Source: UBA5069 sp963773745 (GTDB lineage: Bacteria; Chloroflexota; Anaerolineae; Caldilineales; Caldilineaceae). Taken from it: 64,000 nucleotides of DNA. The DNA lies in NCBI GenBank assembly GCA_963773745.1, contig CAVZCL010000001.1:124001-188000 (forward strand), in the 5' to 3' direction. Shown here one piece after another: positions 33,998-45,171 of this stretch (positions are counted from its first letter, which is position 1; each line of letters opens with the position of its first letter). The notes under the pieces are model-generated. The model made no database searches, was not told the DNA's origin, and saw only the letters and a program-made list of their open reading frames with translations. Made by a program: the position numbers and the translations under genes.

Positions 33998-34227
33998 TGA
34001 GTATGCAGAAACCCACTGTGTCCGAAACTGAAGCAGCGGAGCGCTGGCTGACTGTCCAACGCCGCACACGTGGCGCAAACTTCATCTATGCGGTAGCGAC
34101 CACGGGCATCTACTGCGCGCCGGGCTGCCCGGCGCGCACGCCACTGCGTCGCAATGTACGCTTCTTTGCCACCGCTGCCGATGCGCAGGCAGCGGGCTAT
34201 CGCGCCTGCAAACGCTGCCAACAGTAG
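33997..34227 (+). CDS. Stand-alone Ada-type metal-binding domain protein
   Basis: A 76-residue protein consisting only of the Ada N-terminal zinc domain. The four zinc cysteines are in GIYCAPGCPAR and YRACKRCQQ, preceded by RTRGANFIYAVATTGIY. In Ada the first of these cysteines accepts a methyl group from DNA methylphosphotriesters. The usual AraC helix-turn-helix and O6-alkylguanine transferase domains are absent: a stop codon follows RCQQ. It overlaps the upstream transporter gene by one base (TAATG). It may be a truncated relic or a real single-domain repair protein. Confidence 0.88.
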   Translation: MSMQKPTVSETEAAERWLTVQRRTRGANFIYAVATTGIYCAPGCPARTPLRRNVRFFATAADAQAAGYRACKRCQQ

Positions 34228-34477
34228 ATACCCGTGGATAGGGCGGCGGGCTGAAGCCAGCGCGTTTTGCGCCGTGAAATTGCATCGCGTGGACTATGCA
34301 TGTCCGCAATCAAGTGCGGATCCGTAGCGGCGGTGACTGCGGCAGTCCCGGCGGCGAGGGGAAAGTTCTTAACCGAGCGCTTTCATCCACCCACATTCGT
34401 AGTGCGTCTCCGCAGTTCGCAGCACCCGTCGCGTTTTGCCCTGCGCGCACGGAACAGTGACTATCTGCCCTCACAGT

Positions 34478-34622
34478 AGTCCGCAAAAAGAAACGAAACA
34501 CCAGTACACAGATTTCACAGATTAAACAGATAACAACCGATGTTTTCTTCTTCAAATTCGCTTTTAGTCTGTGCCGTTTCTGTGCAATCTGTGTACTGGC
34601 GTTTCGTTTCTTTTTGCGGACT
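34478..34622. repeat. AT-rich 145-bp inverted repeat in the gap before addB
   Basis: Arms 34478-34520 and 34580-34622 are reverse complements with two mismatches around a 59-base spacer. The sequence is strikingly AT-rich for this genome and contains short repeats such as ACACAGATTTCACAG. It occupies part of the 434-bp gap 34228-34661; the rest of that gap shows nothing recognisable. Confidence 0.85.
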
Positions 34623-34661
34623 CACTACGCACCCACTGCAAAACTGGAGCAACAGGCGCCC

Positions 34662-37600
34662 ATGCCCGCAACCCTCCTGATCGGACCCGCCGCGTGCGGC
34701 AAGACGCAGGCTGTGCTCGCGATCGCGCGTGACGCAGCGCGCGCGCTTGCTGCGCAGCCGGTAATCTGCGTGCCCACGACCGTGCAGCGCAATCATGCCA
34801 CCCGCCGCGTCGGCGAGCTGGGGGGCGCATTGGGCGTCCGCGTACTCACCTTTGACGCGCTGTACAGTGCCATCCTCGCCGGCGCGCCCTTCACCTACGT
34901 CGAACTTGCGGAAGCGGTGCAGTACCGCCTCATGCGCGACGTCATCGAGTCGCTGGCGCGTCGCCGGTGGCCTGGCGCACTTTGCGCCTATCGCCGCCAT
35001 GCCGGGCTTCATCGAAAAGGCGCGCAACCTGATTGCCGAGCTCAAGGGCGCGCGCATTGATCCAGCCGCATTGCAGCAACTTTGGCTGGCCAACGGTGCG
35101 CCACCCCGCCTGCTCGATCTGGCCGCAATCTACACGCACTGGCAGGCGCGCCTGCGTGCGGGTGGCTGGGTGGACCGTGCAGGCATCGGCTGGTTGGCCG
35201 TTGAAGCGCTTGAGCAGGGTGCGGCAGCCCCACCTGCAGCGTGGTCACCGATCATCTTCGACGGCTTCGACAACTTCACCGAGGTGCAGCTGGGCTTCAT
35301 CACTGCGCTGGCCCGGCTGCCCAACACGCAGGTCATTGTAACGCTTACAGGTGACGCTGAGGACGGGGCCGGCGAGCCTGCGCGTGGCGTGCACCGCCGC
35401 TTTCACCAGACGCGCGCCGTGCTTGAGGCGGCACTGGGCGTCAAAGGCACGCCGCTTCCCGCCGAACGGCCTCCCGACGGCTGGCAACCTCCACTGCGCC
35501 ACCTGCGCGACAGCTTTCTCGCACCGGCCGCGATTCAGGTTGATGGCGGCGCTGCTGTCAGCTTTGTTGAGGCGTCAAGCCGCGCGCTGGAAGCACGTGC
35601 CGCGCTGCGCTGGATCAAGGAGCGCATCGTGCGTGAGGGCGTGCCGCCGGCGCAGTGCGCGCTCCTCGCTCGCTCCATGCAACCCTACCGGCTGCTTATC
35701 AGCCAAACTGCCGCCGAATTCGGCTTGACTGTCCACATTGAGGATGGGCTGCCGCTGGCGTCAAACCCCGCCGTCGCCACGCTGCTGCAGCTGCTGCAGG
35801 TCATCCAGCCCGGCGCCGATGGTCTGCCCTCCCTGCCGCGCCGGCAGACGGTGGACCTGTGGCGCTCGCCCTATCTGATGCTCGCCCCCTTTGGCGCGCA
35901 GGCGGGCGACGCCGACCTGCTCGACAGCGTGGGGCGCCTTGGCCTGGTGGCGGCCGGCGCAGCCGAGTGGCGCGCTGCGCTGGCAGCGCTTGGCGGCCGC
36001 GTACAGACAACCGGCAACACGCAAGCGCCCGGCGACATGGTGGACGATGCTGTGGAGCCTGCGCCAGGTTCCGTCGCGGCAGCGGCTGTGCAGCGTCTCA
36101 GTGTGGCGTTCAATGCGCTGCTCAACAGGCTGCAGCCGCTGCCGGCTGCCACTGTGGGCGAGCACGTGCGCTGGCTGGAAGAGCTCATCGGCGCAGACAT
36201 TGCCGACGCCGACTCTGTTCGCGCGCCCAGCGATGAACAACAAAGCGCTGCGCGGCCCAGTCTCGGCATCATGCAAGGCATCCATGGCGCGGAGGCCGAC
36301 GCCTGCGCTACGGCCGGCCGCGACATTGCCGCCATGCGCGCGCTCAAGGAACTGCTGCGCGGCCTCATCTGGGCGGAGGAGATTGTGGAGGCGGGGCCGC
36401 AACCGTTTGGCTCCTTCGTCGCCGACTTGACTGCGGCCGTGGAGGCCACCAGCTTCCACATGCCTGTCGCGCACGCAAATGCCATCTTCGCCGGAGCGAC
36501 GGTGCAGGCGCGCGGTGTCCCCTTTCGCGTGGTAGCTGTGCTGGGCATGGCCGAGGGTGAGCTGCCCAGCCGGCTGAGCGAAGACCCCTTCCTGCGCGAA
36601 GAGGACCGCACTCGGCTGCGAGGCCACTTCCCGGGTGTCAAATCCTCCATCGAGAGCACCGAGGCCGAGTTCTTCCTGGACACGCTGACGCGCCCGCGCG
36701 ATGCGCTGCTGCTCGTGCGCCCGCGTATTTCCGACTCCGGCGCGGCGTGGGAGCCCTCTTCCTACTGGCTTGACGTGCGTGCGCGCATCAAGGCCGAGCC
36801 TGAGTTGGTTGCGCTGGGCCATCCGGTGCAGCCGCAGCGTGCGGCCTCCATGGCGGAGCTGCTGGAGGCAATGGCCCCTGCCCGTGCGGCAGCAGGCGCG
36901 CCCGCATTTGCGGCGCTTGAGGCGCCCCAGCGCGAACGCATGCTCGCGCGCGCCGCTCTCCACGAAGCGCGCGTGCACGGTGCGCCATCGCCGTGGGACG
37001 GCGACCTGCGCGCCGCTGCAGAGCAGGTGCGCCGGCGCTATCACGCCGCATACACCTGGAGCGCCACCGCGCTGGAGAGCTATCTCGCCTGCCCCTTCCA
37101 GTTCTTCCTGCAGAAGGTGCTACAGATTGAGCCGCGCGCCGAGCCCGAAGATGGCCCGGGCGCAGCGCAGATTGGCACGCTCTACCATCACATTATGCAG
37201 GCCCTCTACGCGCCGCACCTGCACGCTGCGCAGAAGCCGGCTGTCGACGCCCTGCTGGCCGCGCTCCCTGCCGTTGCCGGGCCGATCCTGGCGAGCGCAC
37301 CCGTCAACGAGGGCTTCCGCGCCCCACCCTCGTGGCAGCGCACGTGTGACGAAATCGTGGAAAACTGTCACCGCTCGGTCGTGGCGCTGGACGCGATTGG
37401 GGGGACTCCCATTGCACTTGAATACTACTTCGGCCAGGAGGACGCGCTGCACCTTGACCCACCCGGCGATGCATCCGTGCCGTGGCCGGACGATGAGGGC
37501 GCGCCCATGGCAATCCAGTTGCGCGGCCACATTGACCGTGTGGACAGATTGCCCAACGGCAGCCTGCTCATTATCGACTACAAACTGGGCAGGAGCGCCT

Positions 37601-37917
37601 ACCAGTCCAGGATGGTGGTGGAGAAGGGCAAGAAGCTGCAATTGGCGCTCTATACCGGTGCGGCGCGCCGCAACCTGGGGGGCGGCGCCGGCGACGACGG
37701 CCGCTACTTCTTTATGCAGAAGAGCGAGGCGGCGGGTTGGTCACTGGCCGACCTTGGCGGCGCAGATGCGGCACTGCAGCTTGCAGCAAGCCACGCAGCC
37801 AAAGCGGTGGCAGCGATTCGCAGCGGTGATTTCCGCCCACAGCCGCCGGACGAGGGCTGCCCCAGCTACTGCGGCGCTGCAGCTTTCTGCTGGCACTATG
37901 CAGAGAAGGCATGGTGA
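34662..37917 (+). CDS. addB: AddB-like helicase/PD-(D/E)XK nuclease subunit, one frameshift
   Basis: A ~1085-residue exonuclease subunit of an AddAB-type double-strand-break processing enzyme. The start MPATLLIGPAACGKTQ contains a Walker A motif. A helicase-like middle includes RVVAVLGMAEGELPSRLSED. The C-terminal nuclease shows YLACPFQFFLQKVL, GHIDRVDRLPNGSLLIIDYK with the Asp and DYK catalytic residues, and cysteines CPSYCGAAAFC that with the earlier Cys could hold a 4Fe-4S cluster. An extra T near 34961 breaks the frame after IESLA; the downstream frame resumes at GGLAHFAPIAAMPGF. It overlaps addA by 7 bp. The gene pair and the shared nuclease type support the AddB call over a lone Cas4-like nuclease. 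Confidence 0.85.
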
Positions 37918-40900
37918 CGCGCATGCCAACATACACGGCACAGCGTATTGAAGTGGCGCTCGATCCCATTGTGGAGCGTGTGAATCCCAGCCCCGAGCAG
38001 CGCCCCGCCGTTGCCGCCCGCGGCGTGGATGTGGTTGTCCATGCCGGCGCCGGCTCGGGCAAAACGCGCACGCTGGTCTCGCGCTTTCTCTCGCTCGTTG
38101 CCGAGGGAAACGCACTGCGTAGCGTCGTCGCCATCACCTTTACCGAAAAGGCGGCCCTGGAGATGCGCAGCCGCCTGCGCGCGGCCATACGCGATTACCT
38201 GCAGCAGCCGCTACTGGATGGGGCGACTCGCGCGCATTGGGAGCCAATCGAACGCGACCTGGACAGCGCGCGCATTGGCACAATTCACGCGCTCTGCACC
38301 GAAATTCTGCGCCGCCACCCTGCCGAAGCGGTAATTGACCCCGCCTTCGCCGTACTCGACGCCGCCCAGTCGCTCCTGCTGCGCGCCAACGCGCTGGACG
38401 ACGCCCTGGCCGCGGCCGTGGTCGACGAAGCTGCCGCCCCCCTCTTTGCTGCAATGAAGGTAAACAGCGTGCGCACGCTGCTCGAAGAGATGCTGGACGA
38501 GCGGCTCGCCGTCGCCGAGGCGTGTGGCGACGGCGTTGACGCGGCCGCGGCCGCGCAGATTGACGAATGGCGACAGCGGGCGCAAACCTTCATGCGCGAC
38601 GGCGCCACGATTGAGACTATCGCCGATCTGCACACTCTGCATGACTACGCGCAAGAACACGCTGCCGCCGCGGGCGATGACGGCGCCCTTGTTGTGAGCG
38701 CCGCGCTGGACGCCTGGCAGCACGCGCTCGCTGCCGAAAGCCGCGGCGACTGGGCCCTCATGGCCGACGCGCTGCGCACCCTCGCAGCGGGTCTCAAGCA
38801 GAAGGGCCTCGTCAGCAACTGGGGCGGCCACAAACCCAAGACAGTCTTCAAAGCGCTGAAGAGCCTGCTGGTCGCGGCCTGCGGCGATTCCATCCCCGAT
38901 TTGGCGGCCGATGCGCGCCTGCTCGCGCTGCGACCGCTGGTGCATGGAATCTACACGGACGCTGCATCCCGCTATGCTGCCGCCCGGCAGAGGCTGGGCG
39001 CGCTCGACTTTGACGACCTGGAGGCGGGTGCGCTTGCACTCCTGCGCCACCACCCGGCTGTGCGCGCCGAGTGGCAGCAGCAGGTGGCCGCCCTGCTCGT
39101 GGACGAGTTCCAGGACACCAATGCACGCCAGGCCGAGCTTGTGCGCCTTCTGCGCGCCGCGCCTGGCCGCGTCTTTATGGTGGGCGACGCCCAGCAATCG
39201 ATCTACGGCTTCCGCGGCGCCGACCTGCGCGTCTTTCGGGCAGAACGGGCGCGTGTGGCGGCAGAGGGTGGGGCCATCGAGGCGCTGGACCGCTCCTACC
39301 GCACGCACGGCGCGCTGCTTGCGGCCATCGAGACGCTTCTCAGCCCCATCTTCGACAATGGCGCCGAGGCCGACTTCCGCGCCCGCTACAGCCCGCTGCA
39401 GGCCATGCGTGCAGATGCGCTGTCCATGGCCGCGGCCCCCTTCGTTGAGTTCCACCTGGCTGATGGGCGCAAGGCCGACGCCATGCCCTGCGCTGCCGAT
39501 GCGCTGGCCACGCGCCTGATTGCGCTGCGTCGGGCGGGCGCCGCCTGGAGTGACATGGCCATCCTCTGCCGCAGTTCGGGCGCGTTCGCGTGGTATGAAG
39601 ATGCACTGGAGCGCGCCGCGATCCCCAACGTGACGGTGGCCGGGCGCGGCTTCTACAACCGGCCCGAGGTGCGCGATATCCTCAACGCGCTGCGCGCGAT
39701 TGCGGACCCGCACGACAACCTCGCGCTCGTGGGGCTGCTGCGCTCGCCGGCCATTGGGCTGAACGACGCAACCCTCATGCGCATTTGCACAGCCGCGCCC
39801 AGGGGCGAGCGGGGCGCACCGGCCGCAGGTGCGCTCTGGCAGCAGGTGCGCTCCGAAAGTGATGGCCAAATACAGGAGGCCGCCGCCTTCATCGCCGAGC
39901 TGCACAGCCGCGCCGGGCGCGTCAGCGTGCTCGAGCTGCTGGAGCTCTTTCTCACCCGCAGCGGCTATTCTGCCGCACTTATCCAGGCGGGGCAGCGGCG
40001 CGCCGCGCGCAACCTTACCAAGTTGCTGGATGAGGCGCGTGCGGCACCCACGCCCAGCGTGAGCGACTTCCTGGCGCGCATCACCGCCCTGCGCAGCGCC
40101 ACCTCGCGCGAGGGCGAAGCGCGTGCCGACGAAAGCGGCGCTGTGCAGATCATGTCGGTCCACGCCGCAAAGGGGCTCGAATTCCCCATTGTTGTGATTG
40201 GCGACGTGGGCAGCGCGGGCAGCAACCGCAGCCGGCCCTTGTATGTAGAGAGCGTAACCGGTCTGCGCTTTTCAACGTGCAGTGAGGATGGCGAAGAAGG
40301 GTTGCTCTACGCGACGGCCGTGCAGCGCGCCAAGGAGATGGACGAAGCCGAAGCCGAGCGCATCCTCTATGTCGCGGCCACGCGTGCGCGTGAAATGCTG
40401 CTCTTCAGCGGAAGCGTTAAGCGAAGGCCGACGCCAAGGACCGGCGACACGTGCAGCACCTCCGGCTGGCTCAAGCAAATGGGTGATGCGGGCAATCTGG
40501 ATCCGCTCCTCAACGCCGCCCTTGCCGCGGCAGGAGTTGCGCAACAGAGTGCGTGTGGGCGCTTCGTCTGCACAATTCACAATCCAGCTGCTGCCGCCAC
40601 AGTCGCCACGGCCGGCGCCTTGGCCATGGAGAGCGACACGGTGGCCACACCAGAGGATACGCTGGCATGGGAGCCGCGCATGTTGGAGCCGGTCGCGTTC
40701 AGGGTTGCCGATACGCAACGCCCACCGCGCCCATGGCGGGTTACCACGGAACAGGCGGGTGTACACGCGCCTGCGTGGGTCATTGGTGAGGTCGTGCACG
40801 AAGCCGTTGCAGCCTGGCGCTTCCCCGATGACGCCAACGCGCTCGACTTTGCGGCGTGGGCCGATGCGCGCCTGCGCGCAAGGGGCGTGCATGACGAGGC

Positions 40901-41358
40901 GGCGCGTACCAGCGCCATCGCCGGTTGCAGGCGGCTCTTGCAGCGGCTGCGCAACCATACGCTCTACGCCGAGCTCAGCGCAGCGCCACGCCGCTATCAC
41001 GAGCTACCCTATCAATGTCCGCTTGCCGCCGGCTCTGCGGCTGGCGGTGCTCAGGCAGGCAGCGCCCAGGCCAGGCGACGCAACCGATAACGGGCGCATC
41101 GACCTCCTCTATCAGCGGTCCGATGCAACCTGGTGCGTGCTGGACTTCAAGACCAACCACATTTCGGCCCTCCATACGCTGGCGAGGACCATTGCCACGG
41201 AACAGTACGAAGAGACCATGCGCCGCTATGGACACGCCGTGGAGATGCTCGTCGGTGCGCGGCCGGAGCTGTGGCTCTGCTTCGTTGACACCCCCGACGG
41301 CGTACAGCTGCACCAGGTGGAGTACGATGAGCAGGCAGCAGGAATGCAAACCGGATAG
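37911..41358 (+). CDS. addA: AddA-like UvrD-family helicase-nuclease, one frameshift
   Basis: A ~1148-residue superfamily 1 helicase with a C-terminal RecB-type nuclease. Motifs are VVVHAGAGSGKTRTLVSRFL (Walker A), AITFTEKAALEMRSRLR (Ia), LLVDEFQDTNARQAELVRLL (II), MVGDAQQSIYGFRGADLRVF (III), VQIMSVHAAKGLEFPIVVIG (V) and LYVAATRAREMLLFSG (VI). The nuclease motif NGRIDLLY and VLDFKTN lies after a single-base shift near 41076; the unshifted frame stops at 41090. It works with AddB to resect broken ends for RecA. The last gene of the pair, it ends in a perfect palindrome. Confidence 0.9.
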
Positions 41359-41361
41359 AGC

Positions 41362-41415
41362 GGCAAGTGAAATGAGCGGCGCGTCCCCGGGGACGCGCCG
41401 CTCATTTCACTTGCC
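41362..41415. terminator. 54-bp perfect palindrome between addA and pyrK
   Basis: Two 27-base arms (41362-41388, 41389-41415) are perfect reverse complements with no spacer, between convergent genes. It most likely serves as a bidirectional terminator. Confidence 0.75.
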
Positions 41416-41429
41416 ATCTATCCGTGCGT

Positions 41430-42180
41430 TCAGCGCGCGCCCTCCAGCACTGGCCCGTCCATGCACAGCACGCGGCCCTCATGCTCGCACGCGCCGCAAA
41501 TGCCAATTGCGCAGCGCATGTAGGCCTCCCAGCTGAGCTGGCTGGGAATGGCTGCCTCGCGCGCGGCCTTCTCCAGAGCCGCCAGCATGGCGTGAGGGCC
41601 GCAGCCATAGAGCGCGCCCACGCCGCCGGCACTCAGCAGCGGGATGAGCGCGTCGGTCACCCACCCCTGTTGACCGGCCGATCCATCTTCCGTCGTCAAC
41701 AGCAGGTCGTACTCTGTGTCGGCATGGTGCAAAGCGGCAAAATGGCCGCTGTAGAGCAGATCGTCGGCCCCCCGTGCGCCAATGACTGTCGTCACGCGTG
41801 CCACGCGTCCGGCCAGCGCTTGCGCCAGCCAGTAGAGCGGCGCCACGCCATAGCCCCCACCCACGAGAACCGCATGGTCCACACTTTCAACTGCCGCAAA
41901 GCCCTTGCCAAAGGGGCCGCGCAGCCAAATGCGATCACCCGGCTGCTTTGTGTGCAGCAGCGCGCTCGAAGGGCCCCACTGAGGTCACCATGAGCGTCAC
42001 CGGGTTGGCATCAACCAGGGAGAAGGGCTTTTCGTCGAAGCGGGGCAGCCACGCCATGACGAACTGGCCCGGCTGCGCATCAATGGACAGATCGAGCGTA
42101 AAGGTGCGCGTGCGATAGTTCTCCTGCCGCACGTCCACAATGCGCACGGCTGTCGGTAGACGCAACGAATTTGCAATCAC
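41430..42180 (-). CDS. pyrK: Dihydroorotate dehydrogenase electron transfer subunit PyrK, one frameshift
   Basis: A ~250-residue FAD and 2Fe-2S protein that passes electrons from PyrD to NAD+ in pyrimidine synthesis. The FAD domain shows ENYRTRTFTLDLSIDAQPGQ and KPFSLVD; after a shift near 41974 the frame continues LHTKQPGDRIWLRGPFGKGF, then LVGGGYGVAPLYWLAQ (NAD site), LYGCGPHAMLAAL and the iron-sulfur segment CAIGICGACEHEGRVLCMDG. One extra base, or loss of two, explains the shift. No pyrD is adjacent. A different ferredoxin-reductase-like role cannot be excluded. Confidence 0.85.
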
Positions 42181-42225
42181 GACGCGAACCTCATTCTCTG
42201 GGCGTGGTGTGAACCTGAACAGAAA

Positions 42226-42253
42226 CCATGATGAGACCCACGTTTCATCATGG
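42226..42253 (-). terminator. Short hairpin after the methyltransferase gene
   Basis: A 9-bp perfect stem (42226-42234 with 42245-42253) is followed on the minus strand by TTTCTGTT, just beyond the methyltransferase stop. Confidence 0.55.
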
Positions 42254-42260
42254 AATAACG

Positions 42261-43025
42261 TTAAGGCAACTTCTGCGCCACGAAGATGATTGTGACGGGA
42301 ATGTGGCGCAGCGCCGAAAGTGCATCATCGACGGGCCAGATTTCGTCGAGCATGGCCACGGGCGGCGTCGGCTCGAGCAGTTGCTGGAGCACGAAGCCCG
42401 CCGCACTCAGCGCGCCAATCCACTGGGCGATTGTCCGATGATACGATACCATCGCCACGCCGGTGTTTCCAAAGGTCCAGCGCATGGGCGTTGGGTCAAA
42501 GTAGCTGCGGCTGGCGAAGGTGGTCATGTCATCGTCCACCTCGTCAAAGAAGCAGTCACGGAAGGGGTGGTCAAGGCTGATGACCAGGCGACCACCGCCG
42601 ACGAGCACGCGCGCGCACTCGTGCAACGCCTGCTCCAGCTCCGCCACATATTGGAAGGCATAGGCGCTAAAGACGACATCCCATGCGCCGTCCGCAAACG
42701 CGCTCAGATCCTCGGCGCGCCCCTGTTGAAAGTCCACGTCAACTTCATTCGATTGTGCCAATGCGCGCGCAAAGACCAGCTGCGCGTCGCTGGGGTCAAT
42801 TCCTGCGCATATTGCGCCCTGGCGCGCAAAGGCGACGCTGCACTGCCCGCCGCCGCAGCCCACCTCCAGAATGCGCATCCCCTGCACAGTGCCCAGGAGG
42901 CGCAGTTCGTTCTCCAGCGGCGCCCACGGGCCATAGTGCGCGCTCTCCGTGGGAATCTCGTGGCGCGCCTGATACCACGCGCTGATTTCGTTCCATGCGC
43001 CGCGCATGTCAATCGGTTTCGCCAT
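42261..43025 (-). CDS. Class I SAM-dependent methyltransferase
   Basis: A 254-residue methyltransferase. Motif I is MRILEVGCGGGQCSVAFARQ, the acidic loop is AGIDPSDAQLVFARA, and WDVVFSAYAFQYVAELEQAL is motif IV/post region of the ubiE/Methyltransf_11 type. HPFRDCFFDEVD and the C-terminal insert suggest a small-molecule acceptor, but which one is unknown. It lies alone between pyrK and a divergent lipoprotein gene. Confidence 0.92.
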   Translation of the reverse strand: MAKPIDMRGAWNEISAWYQARHEIPTESAHYGPWAPLENELRLLGTVQGMRILEVGCGGGQCSVAFARQGAICAGIDPSDAQLVFARALAQSNEVDVDFQQGRAEDLSAFADGAWDVVFSAYAFQYVAELEQALHECARVLVGGGRLVISLDHPFRDCFFDEVDDDMTTFASRSYFDPTPMRWTFGNTGVAMVSYHRTIAQWIGALSAAGFVLQQLLEPTPPVAMLDEIWPVDDALSALRHIPVTIIFVAQKLP

Positions 43026-43176
43026 ACATTGGGCTCAATTCATGAAAGGACGATGAGAAAACAAGCTGTGCGCCAAAGGAATTGGCGCCCGCCCTCGACA
43101 AAGTATGGGGCACGTATTACGCCGCCCGCATAATGCCTTGCGAACCAAAGTGGTCTGCTCTTGAAAGGAATGCACC

Positions 43177-43701
43177 ATGGCCTTCAACACGAAATCGACA
43201 CTGCGGCTGCCACTGCTTGGCGGGCTGCTTGCAGTACTTGTGTTTACTGGTGCATGCACCGCACCCGCGCCTGTGGCCGGCATTACCCAGGCTCTCACGC
43301 TCGCCAATGTGACCGAGCGCGCAGCAGATGTCTCGTCGGCCTTCAGCAAGCAATCCGTGCCGGTGCGCATGCTGCTCGCCGCCACCAATTCGGCCATCGA
43401 AGTGGCCACCGACGAGTATCTGGGCAAGTCCATCAATGTCAACGCGCTGGTGCTCAACACCACCGGCATTGACATGGGCCTTGACCCGCAGCCCGACGAA
43501 ATTGCCACCCTTTCCGTCGTCAACAAGTTGACGAACAGCGTGCAGAGCTTTACCCTCTCGCCCGACGTCAAGAGCATCAAGCTGAGCCAGGACGGCGCCC
43601 AGAACGTTGAGCTGAAGGTGATTAACGAATCACCGCTGCGCATTGAGCTGTGGGTGGATGGCTCGCCCCAGGTTGTTGATGCAGAATTTGAGATGCGCTA
43701 A
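43177..43701 (+). CDS. Small lipoprotein of unknown function
   Basis: A 174-residue protein with a type II signal peptide; the lipobox LVFTGAC puts the lipidated Cys near residue 27. The mature part is predicted beta-rich (e.g. SVQSFTLSPDVKSIKLSQDG, then VELKVINESPLRIELWVDGS). No enzymatic motif is visible and I do not recognise the family. A strong terminator follows directly. Confidence 0.85.
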   Translation: MAFNTKSTLRLPLLGGLLAVLVFTGACTAPAPVAGITQALTLANVTERAADVSSAFSKQSVPVRMLLAATNSAIEVATDEYLGKSINVNALVLNTTGIDMGLDPQPDEIATLSVVNKLTNSVQSFTLSPDVKSIKLSQDGAQNVELKVINESPLRIELWVDGSPQVVDAEFEMR

Positions 43702-43721
43702 CCGCACGCGCAGCCTATATG

Positions 43722-43749
43722 AAAGCGGCGCCCTTGTGGCGCCGCTTTT
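43722..43749 (+). terminator. Intrinsic terminator after the lipoprotein gene
   Basis: An 11-bp perfect stem (43722-43732 with 43738-43748), a five-base loop CTTGT and a terminal TTTT, 20 bases after the stop codon. Confidence 0.85.
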
Positions 43750-43842
43750 GCATTCCAGAAGAGCCAGTCACCCGCAGGCCCAATGACGCGCAACGGGCCC
43801 GATCACAACCACTGCGCGGGTCAAGAGTGATCACCACGCGAT

Positions 43843-45171
43843 TCAATCATCTGCAGCAGCACCGGCCAGGCGGTCGCGCCGCCGCTCCAGCTTTCTCTCC
43901 ACCTGCGCGATGTGCATGCGCAGGTCATACACATTGGGCATGAAGTCCACCGGCACCTTGAGTTTGACGGCAAGCTCGTCGTCCAATGTGTCCAGGCGAC
44001 CCAGTTCCCGCTCAATTTCCGCGCCATTCATCTCATCGATGTTGTCCTCGATCTTGTGCACCTTTTCATACCAGCGGTTGATGCGGTTGCGCATGAAGAA
44101 CTCATAGATAACGGGCAACTGGCTGAAGAATGGAAGGAGAATCAAGCCGATGGGAAGCAATAGCAGCATAAAGCGATCAATGAGAGCCGCCGCCCAGAAG
44201 GGGAAATACTTGTCGAGCATCGAATCGCCGCTCTTCACGCTCTCCACGTAGGCAAGCGATTCTGCGCGCACGGGCAGTTCGGCATAGCGCAGATTGGGAA
44301 ATTCGAAGCGCTCCTCAAAGATGCCACCCACTTCATGGGTGCGCACAGCCGCGATCGTCATCAGCCGCACCAGATCGGGGTGAAAGTCATTGCGCACCAC
44401 CAAATTGGCAACCGTACTGATCAGGCTCGTATCCTGCGAGGGGATGGCCCGCGCTGGGTCAAGCGTCCCCGCGTAGAGGGTCAACTCCCCGAGATAGCCA
44501 TGTCGCGCGGCATAGCCCTCGGCCATTTCGACACTCATCAACTCGACCCCGGGCACCGACAGAAACTCGAGCACCCGCGCCGACGAAGGCGCGACTACCA
44601 GGAATGCCCCGTCAATACTTGCGCTTTTCAGCGCCGCAATAGCGTCGTCGGTTGATAGATGCACGAGGTCGGCAGTGGCCGTGGTCACCCCCGTTTCGCT
44701 CAATATCATCGATGCAAGCAAATTCGTCCCGCTCTGCTCTTCTCCCACAGCAACGCGTTTGCCGGCGAGCTGAGTGAAGCGCGTCACAACTTCTCCGTTC
44801 CATGCATCCGCACGGTAGAAAAACCAGAGCGGCTCGTAGAAGACGCTTGCCATCGTACTCAGCACTTCCGGATTGCCCAGTGCGCCGACGCCGCCTTGCA
44901 CAAAGCCAATGCCCGCGTCGCCCTTCTCCAGGCGCGCAATCACCTCGGGCGAGCCGGCAGTCGGAATCAGCTCAAGGTTGAAGCCCTTCTCGGCGACGAG
45001 TGCCTTGTACTGCTCTGCAGAGGCAAAATATGCGCCCCCCTCGCGGCCGGTGAGAATGGCAAAGTCGGTTTCCGGCAGTGACCGCCAGATTCCGGCAACC
45101 ATGACGACCAGCAGGGTGACGCCAAGCGCGGCAACCATCCACATCCAGTTTCGGCCAATGAAGCTTCGCAT
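43843..45171 (-). CDS. TAXI-family TRAP solute receptor, membrane-anchored
   Basis: A 442-residue protein. One N-terminal membrane helix (WMWMVAALGVTLLVVMVAGI) is followed by a TAXI receptor domain: LTGREGGAYFASAEQYKALV, AGSPEVIARLEKGDAGIGFV, GKRVAVGEEQSGTNLLASMI. After it come a second helix, DRFMLLLLPIGLILLPFF, and a ~90-residue charged, coiled-coil-like cytosolic tail ending in KLERRRDRL. Such C-terminally anchored TAXI proteins are known, but no TRAP permease (DctQM type) is nearby. The role may be sensing or assisting a distant transporter. The start at 45171 is the first Met before the helix. Confidence 0.88.
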   Translation of the reverse strand: MRSFIGRNWMWMVAALGVTLLVVMVAGIWRSLPETDFAILTGREGGAYFASAEQYKALVAEKGFNLELIPTAGSPEVIARLEKGDAGIGFVQGGVGALGNPEVLSTMASVFYEPLWFFYRADAWNGEVVTRFTQLAGKRVAVGEEQSGTNLLASMILSETGVTTATADLVHLSTDDAIAALKSASIDGAFLVVAPSSARVLEFLSVPGVELMSVEMAEGYAARHGYLGELTLYAGTLDPARAIPSQDTSLISTVANLVVRNDFHPDLVRLMTIAAVRTHEVGGIFEERFEFPNLRYAELPVRAESLAYVESVKSGDSMLDKYFPFWAAALIDRFMLLLLPIGLILLPFFSQLPVIYEFFMRNRINRWYEKVHKIEDNIDEMNGAEIERELGRLDTLDDELAVKLKVPVDFMPNVYDLRMHIAQVERKLERRRDRLAGAAADD

